Part shown: piece after piece, positions 1 through 8,613 of the stretch | Layout: each line of letters begins with the position of its first letter | Position numbering within the stretch: the first letter of the stretch is position 1 | Source of the DNA: Clostridia bacterium | Lineage (GTDB): Bacteria; Bacillota; Clostridia; DSM-8532 | Direction: 5' to 3' | DNA length: 8,636 bases | Assembly (NCBI GenBank): GCA_026418215.1 | Contig: JAOABT010000514.1 | Location: 1-8,636 of the forward strand | The notes under the pieces: model-generated | The model's input: only the letters and a program-made list of their open reading frames with translations | Database searches by the model: none | What the model was told of the DNA's origin: nothing | Program-made: the position numbers and the translations under genes

Positions 1-218
1 GCCCCCGTGCATCCATCAGCCTTTTCCGCGCAGCTCAGGCATCCGCTCTTTATGATGGAAGAGATTATGTAACTCCTGAGGATATCCGCGACCTGGCTGT
101 TCCCGTCTTAAGCCACAGATTAATGCTCAAGCAGGAAGCCAAGATCAAGCGTGTCAACAACGAAAGCATCATCAATGACATCATCCAGCATCAGAAAATT
201 CCTGTCACCATGAAATAG
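1..218 (+). CDS. MoxR-family AAA+ ATPase, C-terminal fragment (5' end outside window)
   Basis: The reading frame is open from the window edge (first full codon at 3) and ends with TAG at 216-218, giving the last 71 residues of a longer protein. It opens with PRAS, the remainder of the GxSPRAS-type sensor-2 segment of MoxR ATPases, and continues with a helical lid containing GRDYVTPEDIRDLAVPVLSHR, a hallmark of this family's C-terminus. The Walker A and B motifs must lie upstream. MoxR proteins are cytoplasmic ATPases thought to act as chaperones or remodellers for partner proteins. The genes that follow, DUF58 and a transglutaminase-like membrane protein, are the partners usually found beside them. 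The gap to the next start is 41 bp with no terminator, so co-transcription is likely. The family call is firm; the cellular role is inferred. Confidence 0.9.
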   Translation, partial: PRASISLFRAAQASALYDGRDYVTPEDIRDLAVPVLSHRLMLKQEAKIKRVNNESIINDIIQHQKIPVTMK

Positions 219-259
219 ACAGCCAGGTACGACAGACTAGAAGGAAGGGTGGGAATGCC

Positions 260-1564
260 ATGACACAACTGGACGATGATCAATCCTTGCTCACTAGGGA
301 AAAGGCAAATCGTAAGCGAAATATCATTCGCTATTGCGGTGTACTCTTTGCAAGCCTGACCTATGCGTACTTTTTCGGGGGATTGTTTCCTTATACACTG
401 CTTTACTTAACCTTAAGTTTACCTATAATGTCGTTAATACATCTTATCATCACATGTGCGCTATTTCGCATGACTGAGCGCTTAAATGAACGCACCTTTG
501 TAAAAGGGGAGTGCGCCTGTTACTATCTAGTGCTTCAGAACAGCTCTTTTCTGTACATGCCTTATATCACCGTACACATGTACATGGAGGGTCAGATTAT
601 CTGTAAGAGCCTTAAAAGCATGAGACTGGCCATGGCTCCGTTTAGAACCCGTGAGTTCAAGTATGAAATGCCCCTGTTTTTCAGAGGACGCTATGATATT
701 GGTGTCAAGCGCATTCAAATTCATGATCTCTTTGGAATCTTTCATTACACCCTTTATCCCTATGAGAAGAAAAACATCCTGGTCAAGCCACGAATTTTAG
801 ATATTCTATTCAAAAACGTACCGGTTGCAAGAATTTCGGAGGGTGAGCTCACCTCGGGCTTTAAAGAAACAGGCAATGACGAGATTATGGATATCCGTGA
901 GTACGCTTACGGCGACAGCTTTAGAAAGATTCATTGGAAGCTCTCCTCAAAGCTGAACAAAACCTTGGTCAAAGAAACTCGAAATGAGCTTGATAACGAT
1001 GTTGTGGTTCTTTTAAACCTTCAAAAGCCTGAAGTGATGGACGAGGATGCCTTATTAAAGGAAGACTGCCTTATTGAGGAGCTTATCTCCAATATTAATT
1101 ATTTGCTGAAACGAAATGTACCGGTGAAGCTCTGCTTTTACAGGTATGGACCCATGGTCCTCAGGGCAACGACGCCTATTGAATTCCAAAGCCTTTATCA
1201 GATGGTCTCCGAGGTCAAATTCAACCAAACAGACGACTTTGCCCAGGCCATCGAATACTTTACCGATACCGAAACCAACGGCAACCTGGTTTACCTGTTC
1301 TCTGTGAACCTGGACGGGGAGCTTATCAGCAAGGCCTTCCATATCAAGAACAAGGGCTTTGATCTGGAGCTCTATTATGTGAATCTTGTAGGTGCCGAGG
1401 ATGATCAAACGCAAGCCAGCAATGATCTTGCCGATGTCCTATTAAAGAACGATATCAGAGCCTTCAAGCTCGAGCCTTCCATCATTCATATTGAAGGCTC
1501 CCAGCAGGAGGTTGTGACTGAAACTGTGAAAGTGGGGGTGAGGGCCTATGAAGCAAAGATTTGA
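260..1564 (+). CDS. DUF58 domain membrane-anchored protein
   Basis: This 434-residue protein has two hydrophobic segments near the N-terminus (about residues 23-41 and 44-68), so it is probably anchored by a hairpin with the bulk of the protein in the cytoplasm. Residues 145-163 carry the YDIGVKRIQIHDLFGIF stretch that precedes the DUF58 core. Residues 211-242 hold the DUF58 signature (REYAYGDSFRKIHWKLSSK, then LVKETRNE). The C-terminal part resembles a von Willebrand A-like fold in layout, but the usual metal-binding DxSxS is absent (VVLLNLQ near 249-255). The start is supported by a purine-rich AAGGAAGGG at 241-249. The gene sits between a MoxR ATPase and a transglutaminase-like protein and overlaps the latter by 17 bp, so it belongs to that operon. 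DUF58 proteins have no settled biochemical function; a scaffold or partner role with the MoxR ATPase is inference. Confidence 0.9.
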   Translation: MTQLDDDQSLLTREKANRKRNIIRYCGVLFASLTYAYFFGGLFPYTLLYLTLSLPIMSLIHLIITCALFRMTERLNERTFVKGECACYYLVLQNSSFLYMPYITVHMYMEGQIICKSLKSMRLAMAPFRTREFKYEMPLFFRGRYDIGVKRIQIHDLFGIFHYTLYPYEKKNILVKPRILDILFKNVPVARISEGELTSGFKETGNDEIMDIREYAYGDSFRKIHWKLSSKLNKTLVKETRNELDNDVVVLLNLQKPEVMDEDALLKEDCLIEELISNINYLLKRNVPVKLCFYRYGPMVLRATTPIEFQSLYQMVSEVKFNQTDDFAQAIEYFTDTETNGNLVYLFSVNLDGELISKAFHIKNKGFDLELYYVNLVGAEDDQTQASNDLADVLLKNDIRAFKLEPSIIHIEGSQQEVVTETVKVGVRAYEAKI

Positions 1565-4106
1565 CAAGCTGTCTCAGTTCGTGATCGGCTGGGCCTACAC
1601 CTACATACTGATCTATTTGGTGGGCGTCATTGTTTACCCCGATGTCCCGCTGCTTGAAATAATTGTCCTGTCCTTATCTGCATATGCTCTTGTGAGCCTT
1701 GTGTACCTTAATAATGTTGCAGGCAGCATCTTTCTCGGGCTTGTGGGCACTGCGCTCGCAGGGACAGCCTTGCTTTATCTCTTCAAGGTTTCCTTTGCAG
1801 CACCGATTACCAGAATTGTTGATGATATCGTGACCCTATGGGGTAAAATCATGTACAACGAGCCCCATGAGGATGCGTTTATGAGCAGAGCGGCACTTGT
1901 CTTCATTATTGCCCTATCTATTTTTGCAGCTGTTTTGGTTATATCGCTCTATAAGCGTCATTTCAGCTTTTTTATCATCACGGGCCTGGCTTTGTCCATG
2001 ACGGTTTTTTCCTGGTACATGACAGGGAAGGAAAGCCGCATTACCTTTGGACTTTTATGCACCCTGACAGTGCTAAGCTATATTCGCCACGTGTATGCGA
2101 AGAAAAAGAAGCTTGGCCTGGTTTCTGACCAGCTGCCCCTCGGGAATCTCATGCTGTTCACGCTTCCCTTGGCGCTTATTCCCGTTATCATCATCGGTTT
2201 TATTCCAAAGAATGATTTGCCCATTCAATGGCCATGGCTTGATACCAAAATCATGCATGCCATTGAGTATATGGAGCAGCGTTTCAGCTACTCCAACGTA
2301 GAGTACTTCAGTCTCTCAAGCACGGGCTTTAACGGCGTTTCTCAAAGACTTGGCGGACCGGTCAGGCCCAGCAACACCGTTGTTATGGATATTAAGGCTG
2401 AAAAGCGCACGTACTTAAGAGGCGCCATTTATTCCTGGTACGAAAACAACAGCTGGGCCTCATCAGATGGCAACCTGCGTGATGCTGTTATTGAAAATGA
2501 GAACCAGGCTGAAATCGGGGAGACAAGGACAGGCTGGGTCAATATTCCTGTGGAGGATATGTTCGCCGATGTAACACCTGATGACAGACAGCTATTGGAG
2601 AACCTATCCTCAGGTAAGCTTGAAAGCGTTCTTTACCCGACCTATTCACTTGAGGTTAAATATCGCAATATGTCAACCAGGACAGTCTTCACACCTCTAA
2701 AAAGCGTCATGCCCGTCACCAGATGGGACAACACGCCCATGAGCCTTTTAGAAAACAGGCACGGCGCTGTTATTTCCAATGTCAGGCTTCCATCCGGATC
2801 GACGTATAAGCTGCAATATGTCCAGCCCATGTATGGCGAGCCGATGCTGAAGAAGGCGCTGACCTTCTCGAAAAAGGGCCTCTATAAGGATGCGATCGAT
2901 GTATTGACACAAAAGCGGGAGTCACTGACAAATGCAAATGTCATAGATGTTCCTGTTTCAAATGTCGAGGTCCAAGGTGATGCCAATGATATCCGTATTG
3001 CTAAAAACAGTTCGGAAGCGGGCACCAAATCTTCCTCACAAAACGCATTGACAATTACTGACATTAATCGCAGGATACAGTATCTTTCCACTTTAAATGA
3101 CCGTGCAAAGGCTATTGAAGGTGAGTATACCAAGCTTAATGACTCTATTTCACCAAGAATTAAGGAACTGGCTGCAACCATTACAAAGGACAGCAAATCC
3201 GACTATGAGCGAGTTGTCAAGCTTCAGGACTACCTCCGAATCAATTACACCTACACGCTAAACGCCAGGGTTGTGCCGCAAGGGAAGGACTTTGTAGACT
3301 ATTTCCTCTTTGAAGACAAGAACGGCTATTGTACCTATTACGCAACGGCCATGGCCATCATGCTTCGAACCCTAGGCATACCGGCGCGTTATGTTGAAGG
3401 CTATGTGCTGCCTGAAGAGGCCAATCATGATAATGTCTACACCGTGTCGAACAAGAATGCTCACGCCTGGGTCGAAGTCTATTTCGAAGGCTTTGGCTGG
3501 ATGACCTTCGAACCCACAACGGTTTACAAGGATGTTATGAACTACCGCAACACGGCGAAGCCGACAGGAGTTTACACGGGCTCAACCTATGAGGACATCG
3601 AAGCCCTGATGAAAAGGTATCGGGGAAGTGATGATATCCCGGGTTATGTTCCTGTTAAGGAGGATGCCAGCAATTCTAAGGATTTAAGCCGCATCATTTC
3701 CTATATTCCTTGGGTACTGGGCGGACTTCTGGTTCTCGCCATTCTTGTCAATCTATTTGCTGCACTCATTGGAAGCCTCATCCTGACTAGACTTAAGAGC
3801 GGTAAAAAGGTAATTCGCTTATACGAGTCCATGCTGAAATGGCTTTTGAATGTGGGGTACGTGATAAAACCCGGCGAAACCGTCCGCGAATTCAGCGCAA
3901 GAATTGATAAGATGTATTATTTTAAAGAAAATACCTTCCGTGAGGTTACAGAGATATTTTCAAAGGTGAGATACGGCCAGCAGGAGGTCACGACAGAAGA
4001 AATTAATGCTGTAAAAAGGGTTTATAAGGAGCTTAGGAGATCAGTCTTAAAGGAATTGGGCTTCCGTAGATACATGCCCTTACGTCGACTTTTCCTCGGT
4101 ATCTGA
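1548..4106 (+). CDS. Multi-pass membrane protein with extracellular transglutaminase-like domain (TgpA/YebA type)
   Basis: The 852-residue protein has about seven N-terminal membrane segments (near residues 11-30, 35-53, 58-79, 114-134, 139-158, 164-180, 199-219). A long outside region of roughly 220-715 follows, then one more membrane segment (about 716-747) and a cytoplasmic tail. The tail (about 755-830) resembles the DUF4129-like end of this family. The transglutaminase core lies at about 550-660: the nucleophile Cys595 in NGYCTYYATAMAIMLR, His639 in NAHAWVEVYF, and the third triad position as Glu655 in WMTFEPT. A serine-rich, probably flexible linker (about 487-500) precedes the core. 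The fold supports a cysteine-protease-like or transamidase activity on extracytoplasmic substrates, but which one cannot be told. The start has a GGGGGTG box at 1534-1540 and overlaps the end of the DUF58 gene, suggesting translational coupling. It is the last gene of the operon. Confidence 0.9.
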   Translation: MKQRFDKLSQFVIGWAYTYILIYLVGVIVYPDVPLLEIIVLSLSAYALVSLVYLNNVAGSIFLGLVGTALAGTALLYLFKVSFAAPITRIVDDIVTLWGKIMYNEPHEDAFMSRAALVFIIALSIFAAVLVISLYKRHFSFFIITGLALSMTVFSWYMTGKESRITFGLLCTLTVLSYIRHVYAKKKKLGLVSDQLPLGNLMLFTLPLALIPVIIIGFIPKNDLPIQWPWLDTKIMHAIEYMEQRFSYSNVEYFSLSSTGFNGVSQRLGGPVRPSNTVVMDIKAEKRTYLRGAIYSWYENNSWASSDGNLRDAVIENENQAEIGETRTGWVNIPVEDMFADVTPDDRQLLENLSSGKLESVLYPTYSLEVKYRNMSTRTVFTPLKSVMPVTRWDNTPMSLLENRHGAVISNVRLPSGSTYKLQYVQPMYGEPMLKKALTFSKKGLYKDAIDVLTQKRESLTNANVIDVPVSNVEVQGDANDIRIAKNSSEAGTKSSSQNALTITDINRRIQYLSTLNDRAKAIEGEYTKLNDSISPRIKELAATITKDSKSDYERVVKLQDYLRINYTYTLNARVVPQGKDFVDYFLFEDKNGYCTYYATAMAIMLRTLGIPARYVEGYVLPEEANHDNVYTVSNKNAHAWVEVYFEGFGWMTFEPTTVYKDVMNYRNTAKPTGVYTGSTYEDIEALMKRYRGSDDIPGYVPVKEDASNSKDLSRIISYIPWVLGGLLVLAILVNLFAALIGSLILTRLKSGKKVIRLYESMLKWLLNVGYVIKPGETVREFSARIDKMYYFKENTFREVTEIFSKVRYGQQEVTTEEINAVKRVYKELRRSVLKELGFRRYMPLRRLFLGI

Positions 4107-4123
4107 AAAAATACATTAATTGC

Positions 4124-4153
4124 AAAGAGGCGCACGGTTGTGCGCTTCTTTTT
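4124..4153 (+). terminator. Rho-independent terminator after the MoxR/DUF58/transglutaminase operon
   Basis: A 9-bp stem (4127-4135 with 4140-4148, one G-T wobble) closes a 4-base GGTT loop and is followed by five T's at 4149-4153. Three A's upstream can pair with the T's and lengthen the stem. It begins 17 bp after the stop codon. The T-run directly abuts the TTGTATACAA palindrome and the next promoter, so the end of one unit and the start of the next are tightly packed. Confidence 0.85.
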
Positions 4154-4161
4154 GTATACAA
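4152..4161. repeat. 10-bp perfect palindrome TTGTATACAA, copy 1 (candidate operator)
   Basis: The sequence equals its own reverse complement. It overlaps the proposed -35 box of the acyl-CoA synthetase promoter and the end of the preceding terminator. An identical copy occurs at 6188-6197 over the -35 box of the pta promoter, and I did not notice a third copy. A position over the -35 suits a repressor site. GT..AC half-sites are common among GntR-family regulators, but assignment to a family is a guess. Confidence 0.45.
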
Positions 4162-4183
4162 CTCCCAGACATTTTGGTATGAT
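4155..4183 (+). promoter_or_regulatory. Candidate sigma-A promoter for the acyl-CoA synthetase gene (extended -10)
   Basis: The -35 is TATACA (4155-4160, four of six matches to TTGACA), the spacer is 17 bp, and the -10 is TATGAT (4178-4183, five of six). The -10 is preceded by TGG, which makes a TGn extended -10 that can compensate for the weak -35. Transcription would start near 4190, giving a leader of about 40 bases before the ATG at 4230. Confidence 0.5.
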
Positions 4184-4212
4184 AATATTAAAATATGTTT
4201 CTTTTTGCAAAC

Positions 4213-4220
4213 AAGGGGGA
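4213..4220 (+). promoter_or_regulatory. Ribosome binding site that fixes the acyl-CoA synthetase start at 4230
   Basis: AAGGGGGA lies nine bases before ATG 4230. The same frame is open back to a GTG at 4140, but that codon sits inside the terminator hairpin and upstream of the promoter. The added 30 residues look unlike the family's N-terminus, so the later start is preferred. Confidence 0.8.
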
Positions 4221-4229
4221 CTCGGTAAA

Positions 4230-6083
4230 ATGAGTGAAGCGCTCAATTTGGTGAATATCACCGAAGGAAGGGCACTGTATCAGGTGCCTCGTATAGATGA
4301 TCTTAGGAGTATGATCAAGCGCTGTGAAACTGAGTATGGGAACCATACGGCCTTTCGCTTCCGACATGATCCGCAGGGACAGACTCAGAGCAGGACTTTT
4401 AAACAATTTGCGCAGGATATCAACGCTTTTGGAACTGCACTTATACATACAGGACTTCAAAATTCACGAATTGCGATTATCGGTGAAAACCGTTATGAAT
4501 GGGTTGTATCCTATCTTGCTACTGTGAATGGCGTTGGTATTGCGGTACCCCTCGACAGAATGCTACCGCCCAACGAAATTGCTATGATGCTCGAACGCGG
4601 AGATGTAGACGTTCTGGTTTATTCACACGCCTTTCAATCTACTGTTGAAACAATAGCCTTATCTAATAAACGCGTTAAGGCCTTTATCTGCATGAATCCC
4701 GAGAAGGACGAAAAGGTTCATGGGACAAGCTTCTATGCTTTCTCAGATCTTCTTAAGCAAGGAAAAGCACTCATTGAAAAGGGTGACCAAAGCTATACCA
4801 GCTGCGTCATTGACCCTCATGCTATGAGTATTCTGCTCTTTACCTCGGGTACTTCCTCAACCTCTAAAGCTGTTATGCTGAGCCATACCAACATTTGCGC
4901 CGACATCATGGCTATCGGTGGCATTTTCCATGGTGTACCCGGCGAATCAGTTTTATCCGTTCTACCGCTTCATCATACCTTTGAGAATACAACGGGCCTA
5001 TTATTCCCGCTGTACCTCGGTATGACCGTATCCATCAGTGATGGCCTTAAATATCTCCAGAAGAATCTTTCCGAATATAAGCCCGATGTCCTGGTGGGTG
5101 TGCCTTTAATATTCGATAAGTTCAAAAACCGCATTATGGAAGAGGTTAAGAAAAAGGGGATGCTGCGTAAGGTCAAGATTATGATGGGCGTCACCAATGT
5201 TGTGCGATACACCGGTCTCGACCTCAGAAGAAAAGTGTTTAAGCAGCTCTTAGATACCTTCGGCGGACGCCTACGCGTCATCATCACAGGCGGTGCCGCC
5301 ATGGATGCTCCAACAGCCAATTGGTACGAAAATATTGGCGTCAGGGTTTACCAAGGCTATGGACTTACAGAAACCTCACCTGTTGCGGCAGGCGGCAATG
5401 ATCGTATCCGAAAGGCAGGAACCTGCGGTGAGCCGCTGCCAGGCATCAAGATAGCCATTGCCAATCCCGATGCAACAGGCTCAGGTGAAATCGTCATTAA
5501 CGGTAAAACCGTTATGCTGGGCTACTGGAAGAACGACGAAGCCACCAAAGAGGTGCTTCAGGATGGTTGGTTCCATACAGGCGACCTGGGCTGCGTCGAC
5601 AAAAAAGGTCTTATCCACGTTACAGGCCGAGTTAAGTCCATGATTGTTCTTAAAAACGGTAAAAAGGTTTTTCCGGAAGAGCTTGAATCCCATATCAACA
5701 AGCTTGAGTATGTCAAGGAGTCTATGGTCTGGGGAGAAGCGGCGGCTGACGGCACCGTGGATATCTGCGCCAAGATCATTCTCGACAAGGAACAGATAGG
5801 GGAGGTTATTTCTTCGCCCGAAAACGAGGATGAAATTAAGGCTCTGTTGGATTCGGCCATAAAGGAAATCAATAAACAGATGCCTGTTTATAAAATGATA
5901 CGCTATTATGTTTTTGGCTATGATGAACTGATCAAGACCACAACCATGAAGGTTAAGCGCTATGTGGAGGCCGATCAAATGCGGGCGCTTTTGGCCCAAA
6001 TGACCACAACCATAAAAAACACCGCCGGCAAGAACATTGATAAGCTGAAAGAGATGCTGTCGAAACGTGTCGGACATAACTAA
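4230..6083 (+). CDS. AMP-binding acyl-CoA synthetase (fatty-acid--CoA ligase family)
   Basis: This 617-residue enzyme of the ANL adenylating superfamily would activate a carboxylic acid, probably a medium- or long-chain fatty acid, to acyl-AMP and then acyl-CoA in the cytoplasm. The P-loop is at about 204-219 (FTSGTSSTSKAVMLSH), the A5 motif YGLTE at 377-381, the A7 motif at 446-453 (GWFHTGDL) with the ribose-binding Asp452, and the hinge Arg467 in VTGRVKS. The catalytic C-terminal lysine is probably Lys574 in TTMKVKR. The P-loop is unusual: the common TTGxPKGV segment reads SSTSKAV here, though its lysine (Lys213) remains. I recall similar variants in clostridial homologues. A lysine-rich, probably helical tail (about 580-617) follows the active-site region. 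Substrate chain length cannot be read from sequence. The gene has its own promoter and terminator and so appears to be transcribed alone. Confidence 0.88.
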   Translation: MSEALNLVNITEGRALYQVPRIDDLRSMIKRCETEYGNHTAFRFRHDPQGQTQSRTFKQFAQDINAFGTALIHTGLQNSRIAIIGENRYEWVVSYLATVNGVGIAVPLDRMLPPNEIAMMLERGDVDVLVYSHAFQSTVETIALSNKRVKAFICMNPEKDEKVHGTSFYAFSDLLKQGKALIEKGDQSYTSCVIDPHAMSILLFTSGTSSTSKAVMLSHTNICADIMAIGGIFHGVPGESVLSVLPLHHTFENTTGLLFPLYLGMTVSISDGLKYLQKNLSEYKPDVLVGVPLIFDKFKNRIMEEVKKKGMLRKVKIMMGVTNVVRYTGLDLRRKVFKQLLDTFGGRLRVIITGGAAMDAPTANWYENIGVRVYQGYGLTETSPVAAGGNDRIRKAGTCGEPLPGIKIAIANPDATGSGEIVINGKTVMLGYWKNDEATKEVLQDGWFHTGDLGCVDKKGLIHVTGRVKSMIVLKNGKKVFPEELESHINKLEYVKESMVWGEAAADGTVDICAKIILDKEQIGEVISSPENEDEIKALLDSAIKEINKQMPVYKMIRYYVFGYDELIKTTTMKVKRYVEADQMRALLAQMTTTIKNTAGKNIDKLKEMLSKRVGHN

Positions 6084-6097
6084 ACAAAAGAAGATGT

Positions 6098-6126
6098 GAG
6101 ACAGGCGAAAACCTGTCTCTATTTTT
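6098..6126 (+). terminator. Rho-independent terminator after the acyl-CoA synthetase gene
   Basis: A perfect 8-bp stem, GAGACAGG (6098-6105) with CCTGTCTC (6112-6119), encloses a CGAAAA loop and is followed by TATTTTT. It starts 14 bp after the stop codon. It separates the synthetase from pta, so the acetate genes are a distinct unit. Confidence 0.88.
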
Positions 6127-6136
6127 ATGTTTAAAT

Positions 6137-6151
6137 TATGACTAGGTCATA
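6137..6151. promoter_or_regulatory. Operator-like palindrome upstream of pta
   Basis: TATGAC (6137-6142) and GTCATA (6146-6151) are perfect inverted arms around a TAG spacer. The reverse strand reads TATGACCTAGTCATAATT (6151 back to 6134), which shares the ACCTAGTC core and flanking AATT with the FapR operator of Bacillus as I recall it. It lies about 70-85 bp upstream of the predicted pta start, and just before a weaker alternative -35 (TTGAAA, 6158-6163). Binding by any particular regulator is unproven. Confidence 0.4.
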
Positions 6152-6171
6152 TGAGTGTTGAAAATAAATAA

Positions 6172-7278
<1,107 letters not shown>

Positions 7279-7301
7279 AGAGAAAGAAGGGGGAAGAATC
7301 C

Positions 7302-8495
7302 ATGAACATCCTAGTTATCAACGCGGGCAGCTCATCGCTCAAGTATCAGCTCATTGATATGAGCAGCGAGAAGGTTCTCGCCAAGGGCGTATGCGATCGT
7401 ATCGGCATTGCCGGTTCGGTTATCAAGCACAAGACCTTTGACGACCGCAACGTAGAGAAAGAAATTGAAATGACCACCCATAAAGACGCTATTGCAGCGC
7501 TTATCAGTGTTTTAACCGATAAGGAGCTCGGCGTTATCAAGTCCCTTGAAGAAATATCTGCAGTAGGACACCGTGTGGTTCACGGCGGTGAGAAGTTCTT
7601 TAAATCAGCCATCATCACAGAAGAAGTTATGAAGACCATTGAGGAATGCGTTGAGCTGGCTCCTCTTCATAACCCGCCGAACATCACAGGCATCCGCGCC
7701 TGCCAGCAGGTAATGAAGGATGTGCCCCAGGTAGCTGTTTTCGATACCGCCTTCCACCAAACTATGCCCAAGAAGGCCTACATCTACGCTCTACCTTATG
7801 AATACTATAATAAATACAAGCTCCGCAAGTACGGTTTTCACGGTACAAGCCACAAATACGTTTCCGAGCGCGCAGCCTTGCTTTTAAAGAAGCCGCTCGA
7901 CCAGCTGAAGATCGTAACCTGCCACCTAGGAAACGGCTCCAGTATAGCAGCTGTTGATTGCGGAAAGACCGTAGACACCTCCATGGGCTTCACGCCTTTA
8001 GACGGCTTGGCTATGGGAACGCGCTGCGGTACCATCGACCCTGCCGTTGTAACCTTCCTCATGAACAAGGAAGGCCTTGACACCGAGAAGATGGATGCCA
8101 TCATGAACAAGAAGTCTGGCGTTCTGGGTATCTCCGGCGTCAGCAGCGACTTCCGTGATCTCGATGCCGCTATTGAAGAGGGCAATGAGCTTGCAGCACT
8201 GGCGCTTGAGGTCTTTACCTATCAGGTAAAAAAATTCATTGGCTCCTATGCCTGTGCGATGGGCGGACTTGATGCCGTCGTGTTCACAGCCGGTATTGGC
8301 GAGAACAATCCAAAGGTTCGAAGAATGGTTACCTCCGCTCTTGATTTTATGGGTATCTCTATTGATGAAGCCAAGAACAATCAGAGAGGCCTTGAAATTG
8401 ATATCAGTACCGAGGGTGCCAAGGTTCGTACACTTGTTATTCCTACCAACGAAGAGCTGGCCATTGCAAAAGAGACCAAGAAATTGGTTGGATGA
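7302..8495 (+). CDS. ackA: Acetate kinase
   Basis: The enzyme transfers phosphate between acetyl-phosphate and ADP, yielding acetate and ATP, or runs in reverse to activate acetate. It has 397 residues, normal for the family. Both signatures are present: the N-terminal [12 protein letters not shown] (5-16) and the [10 protein letters not shown] segment (178-187). Catalytic and binding residues known from the Methanosarcina thermophila enzyme sit at identical numbers: Asn7, Ser10, Ser12, Lys14, Arg91, His123, Asp148, His180, Asn211, Arg241 and Glu384. The ATP-binding GxGxN-type loop is TAGIGENNP (329-337). Translation starts after a strong AAGGGGGAAG (7287-7296), and the gene shares the pta promoter. 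Butyrate or propionate kinases are alternatives, but the length and motifs favour acetate. Confidence 0.97.
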   Translation: MNILVINAGSSSLKYQLIDMSSEKVLAKGVCDRIGIAGSVIKHKTFDDRNVEKEIEMTTHKDAIAALISVLTDKELGVIKSLEEISAVGHRVVHGGEKFFKSAIITEEVMKTIEECVELAPLHNPPNITGIRACQQVMKDVPQVAVFDTAFHQTMPKKAYIYALPYEYYNKYKLRKYGFHGTSHKYVSERAALLLKKPLDQLKIVTCHLGNGSSIAAVDCGKTVDTSMGFTPLDGLAMGTRCGTIDPAVVTFLMNKEGLDTEKMDAIMNKKSGVLGISGVSSDFRDLDAAIEEGNELAALALEVFTYQVKKFIGSYACAMGGLDAVVFTAGIGENNPKVRRMVTSALDFMGISIDEAKNNQRGLEIDISTEGAKVRTLVIPTNEELAIAKETKKLVG

Positions 8496-8498
8496 AGG

Positions 8499-8527
8499 TT
8501 GACAAGGCTAAAGTTGCATTATAGAAT
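8499..8527 (+). promoter_or_regulatory. Near-consensus sigma-A promoter directly after ackA
   Basis: The -35 is a perfect TTGACA (8499-8504), the spacer is 17 bp, and the -10 is TAGAAT (8522-8527, five of six). The -35 begins four bases after the ackA stop codon. Transcription would start around 8534, at the foot of the ackA terminator hairpin. Any downstream gene lies beyond the window. Confidence 0.6.
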
Positions 8528-8530
8528 GGG

Positions 8531-8562
8531 AAGGTAAAGGGCTAAAACCCTTTACCTTTTTT
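8531..8562 (+). terminator. Rho-independent terminator after ackA
   Basis: GGTAAAGGG (8533-8541) pairs perfectly with CCCTTTACC (8548-8556) around a CTAAAA loop, followed by six T's (8557-8562). Two A's before the stem can extend pairing into the T-run. This ends the pta-ackA transcript. Confidence 0.92.
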
Positions 8563-8584
8563 GTATCAGTCACTTTTGTCCGTT

Positions 8585-8613
8585 TTGACACATGTCGAAC
8601 ATGCAATTTTTAT
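8585..8613 (+). promoter_or_regulatory. Possible second promoter for a gene beyond the window
   Basis: A perfect TTGACA (8585-8590) is followed after 17 bp by TTTTAT (8608-8613, four of six matches to TATAAT). It lies downstream of the ackA terminator, so it would drive the next gene independently. The -10 is weak and no coding start can be assigned before the window ends. Confidence 0.35.
8591..8603. repeat. Short palindrome CATGT-CGA-ACATG in a promoter spacer
   Basis: Five-base perfect arms (8591-8595, 8599-8603) surround a CGA spacer, lying directly after the TTGACA box and inside the spacer of the possible promoter at 8585-8613. The placement would suit an operator, but arms this short can arise by chance. 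Confidence 0.25.

Noticed and set aside
1055..1414. A 119-codon minus-strand open frame inside the DUF58 gene
   Set aside because: It is a shadow of a well-supported gene, and its translation shows no family features.
4140..4229. An upstream GTG start giving a longer acyl-CoA synthetase
   Set aside because: The codon lies inside the terminator hairpin and before the promoter, whereas ATG 4230 has a strong ribosome binding site.
5481..6077. A 198-codon open frame on the minus strand inside the acyl-CoA synthetase gene
   Set aside because: It is fully antisense to a gene with intact motifs. It shows no recognisable domain and is explained by the sense gene's codon bias.
8597..8610. A LexA-type (SOS) box, suggested by CGAACATG
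   Set aside because: Only one half-site is present; the matching GTTCG half is missing.
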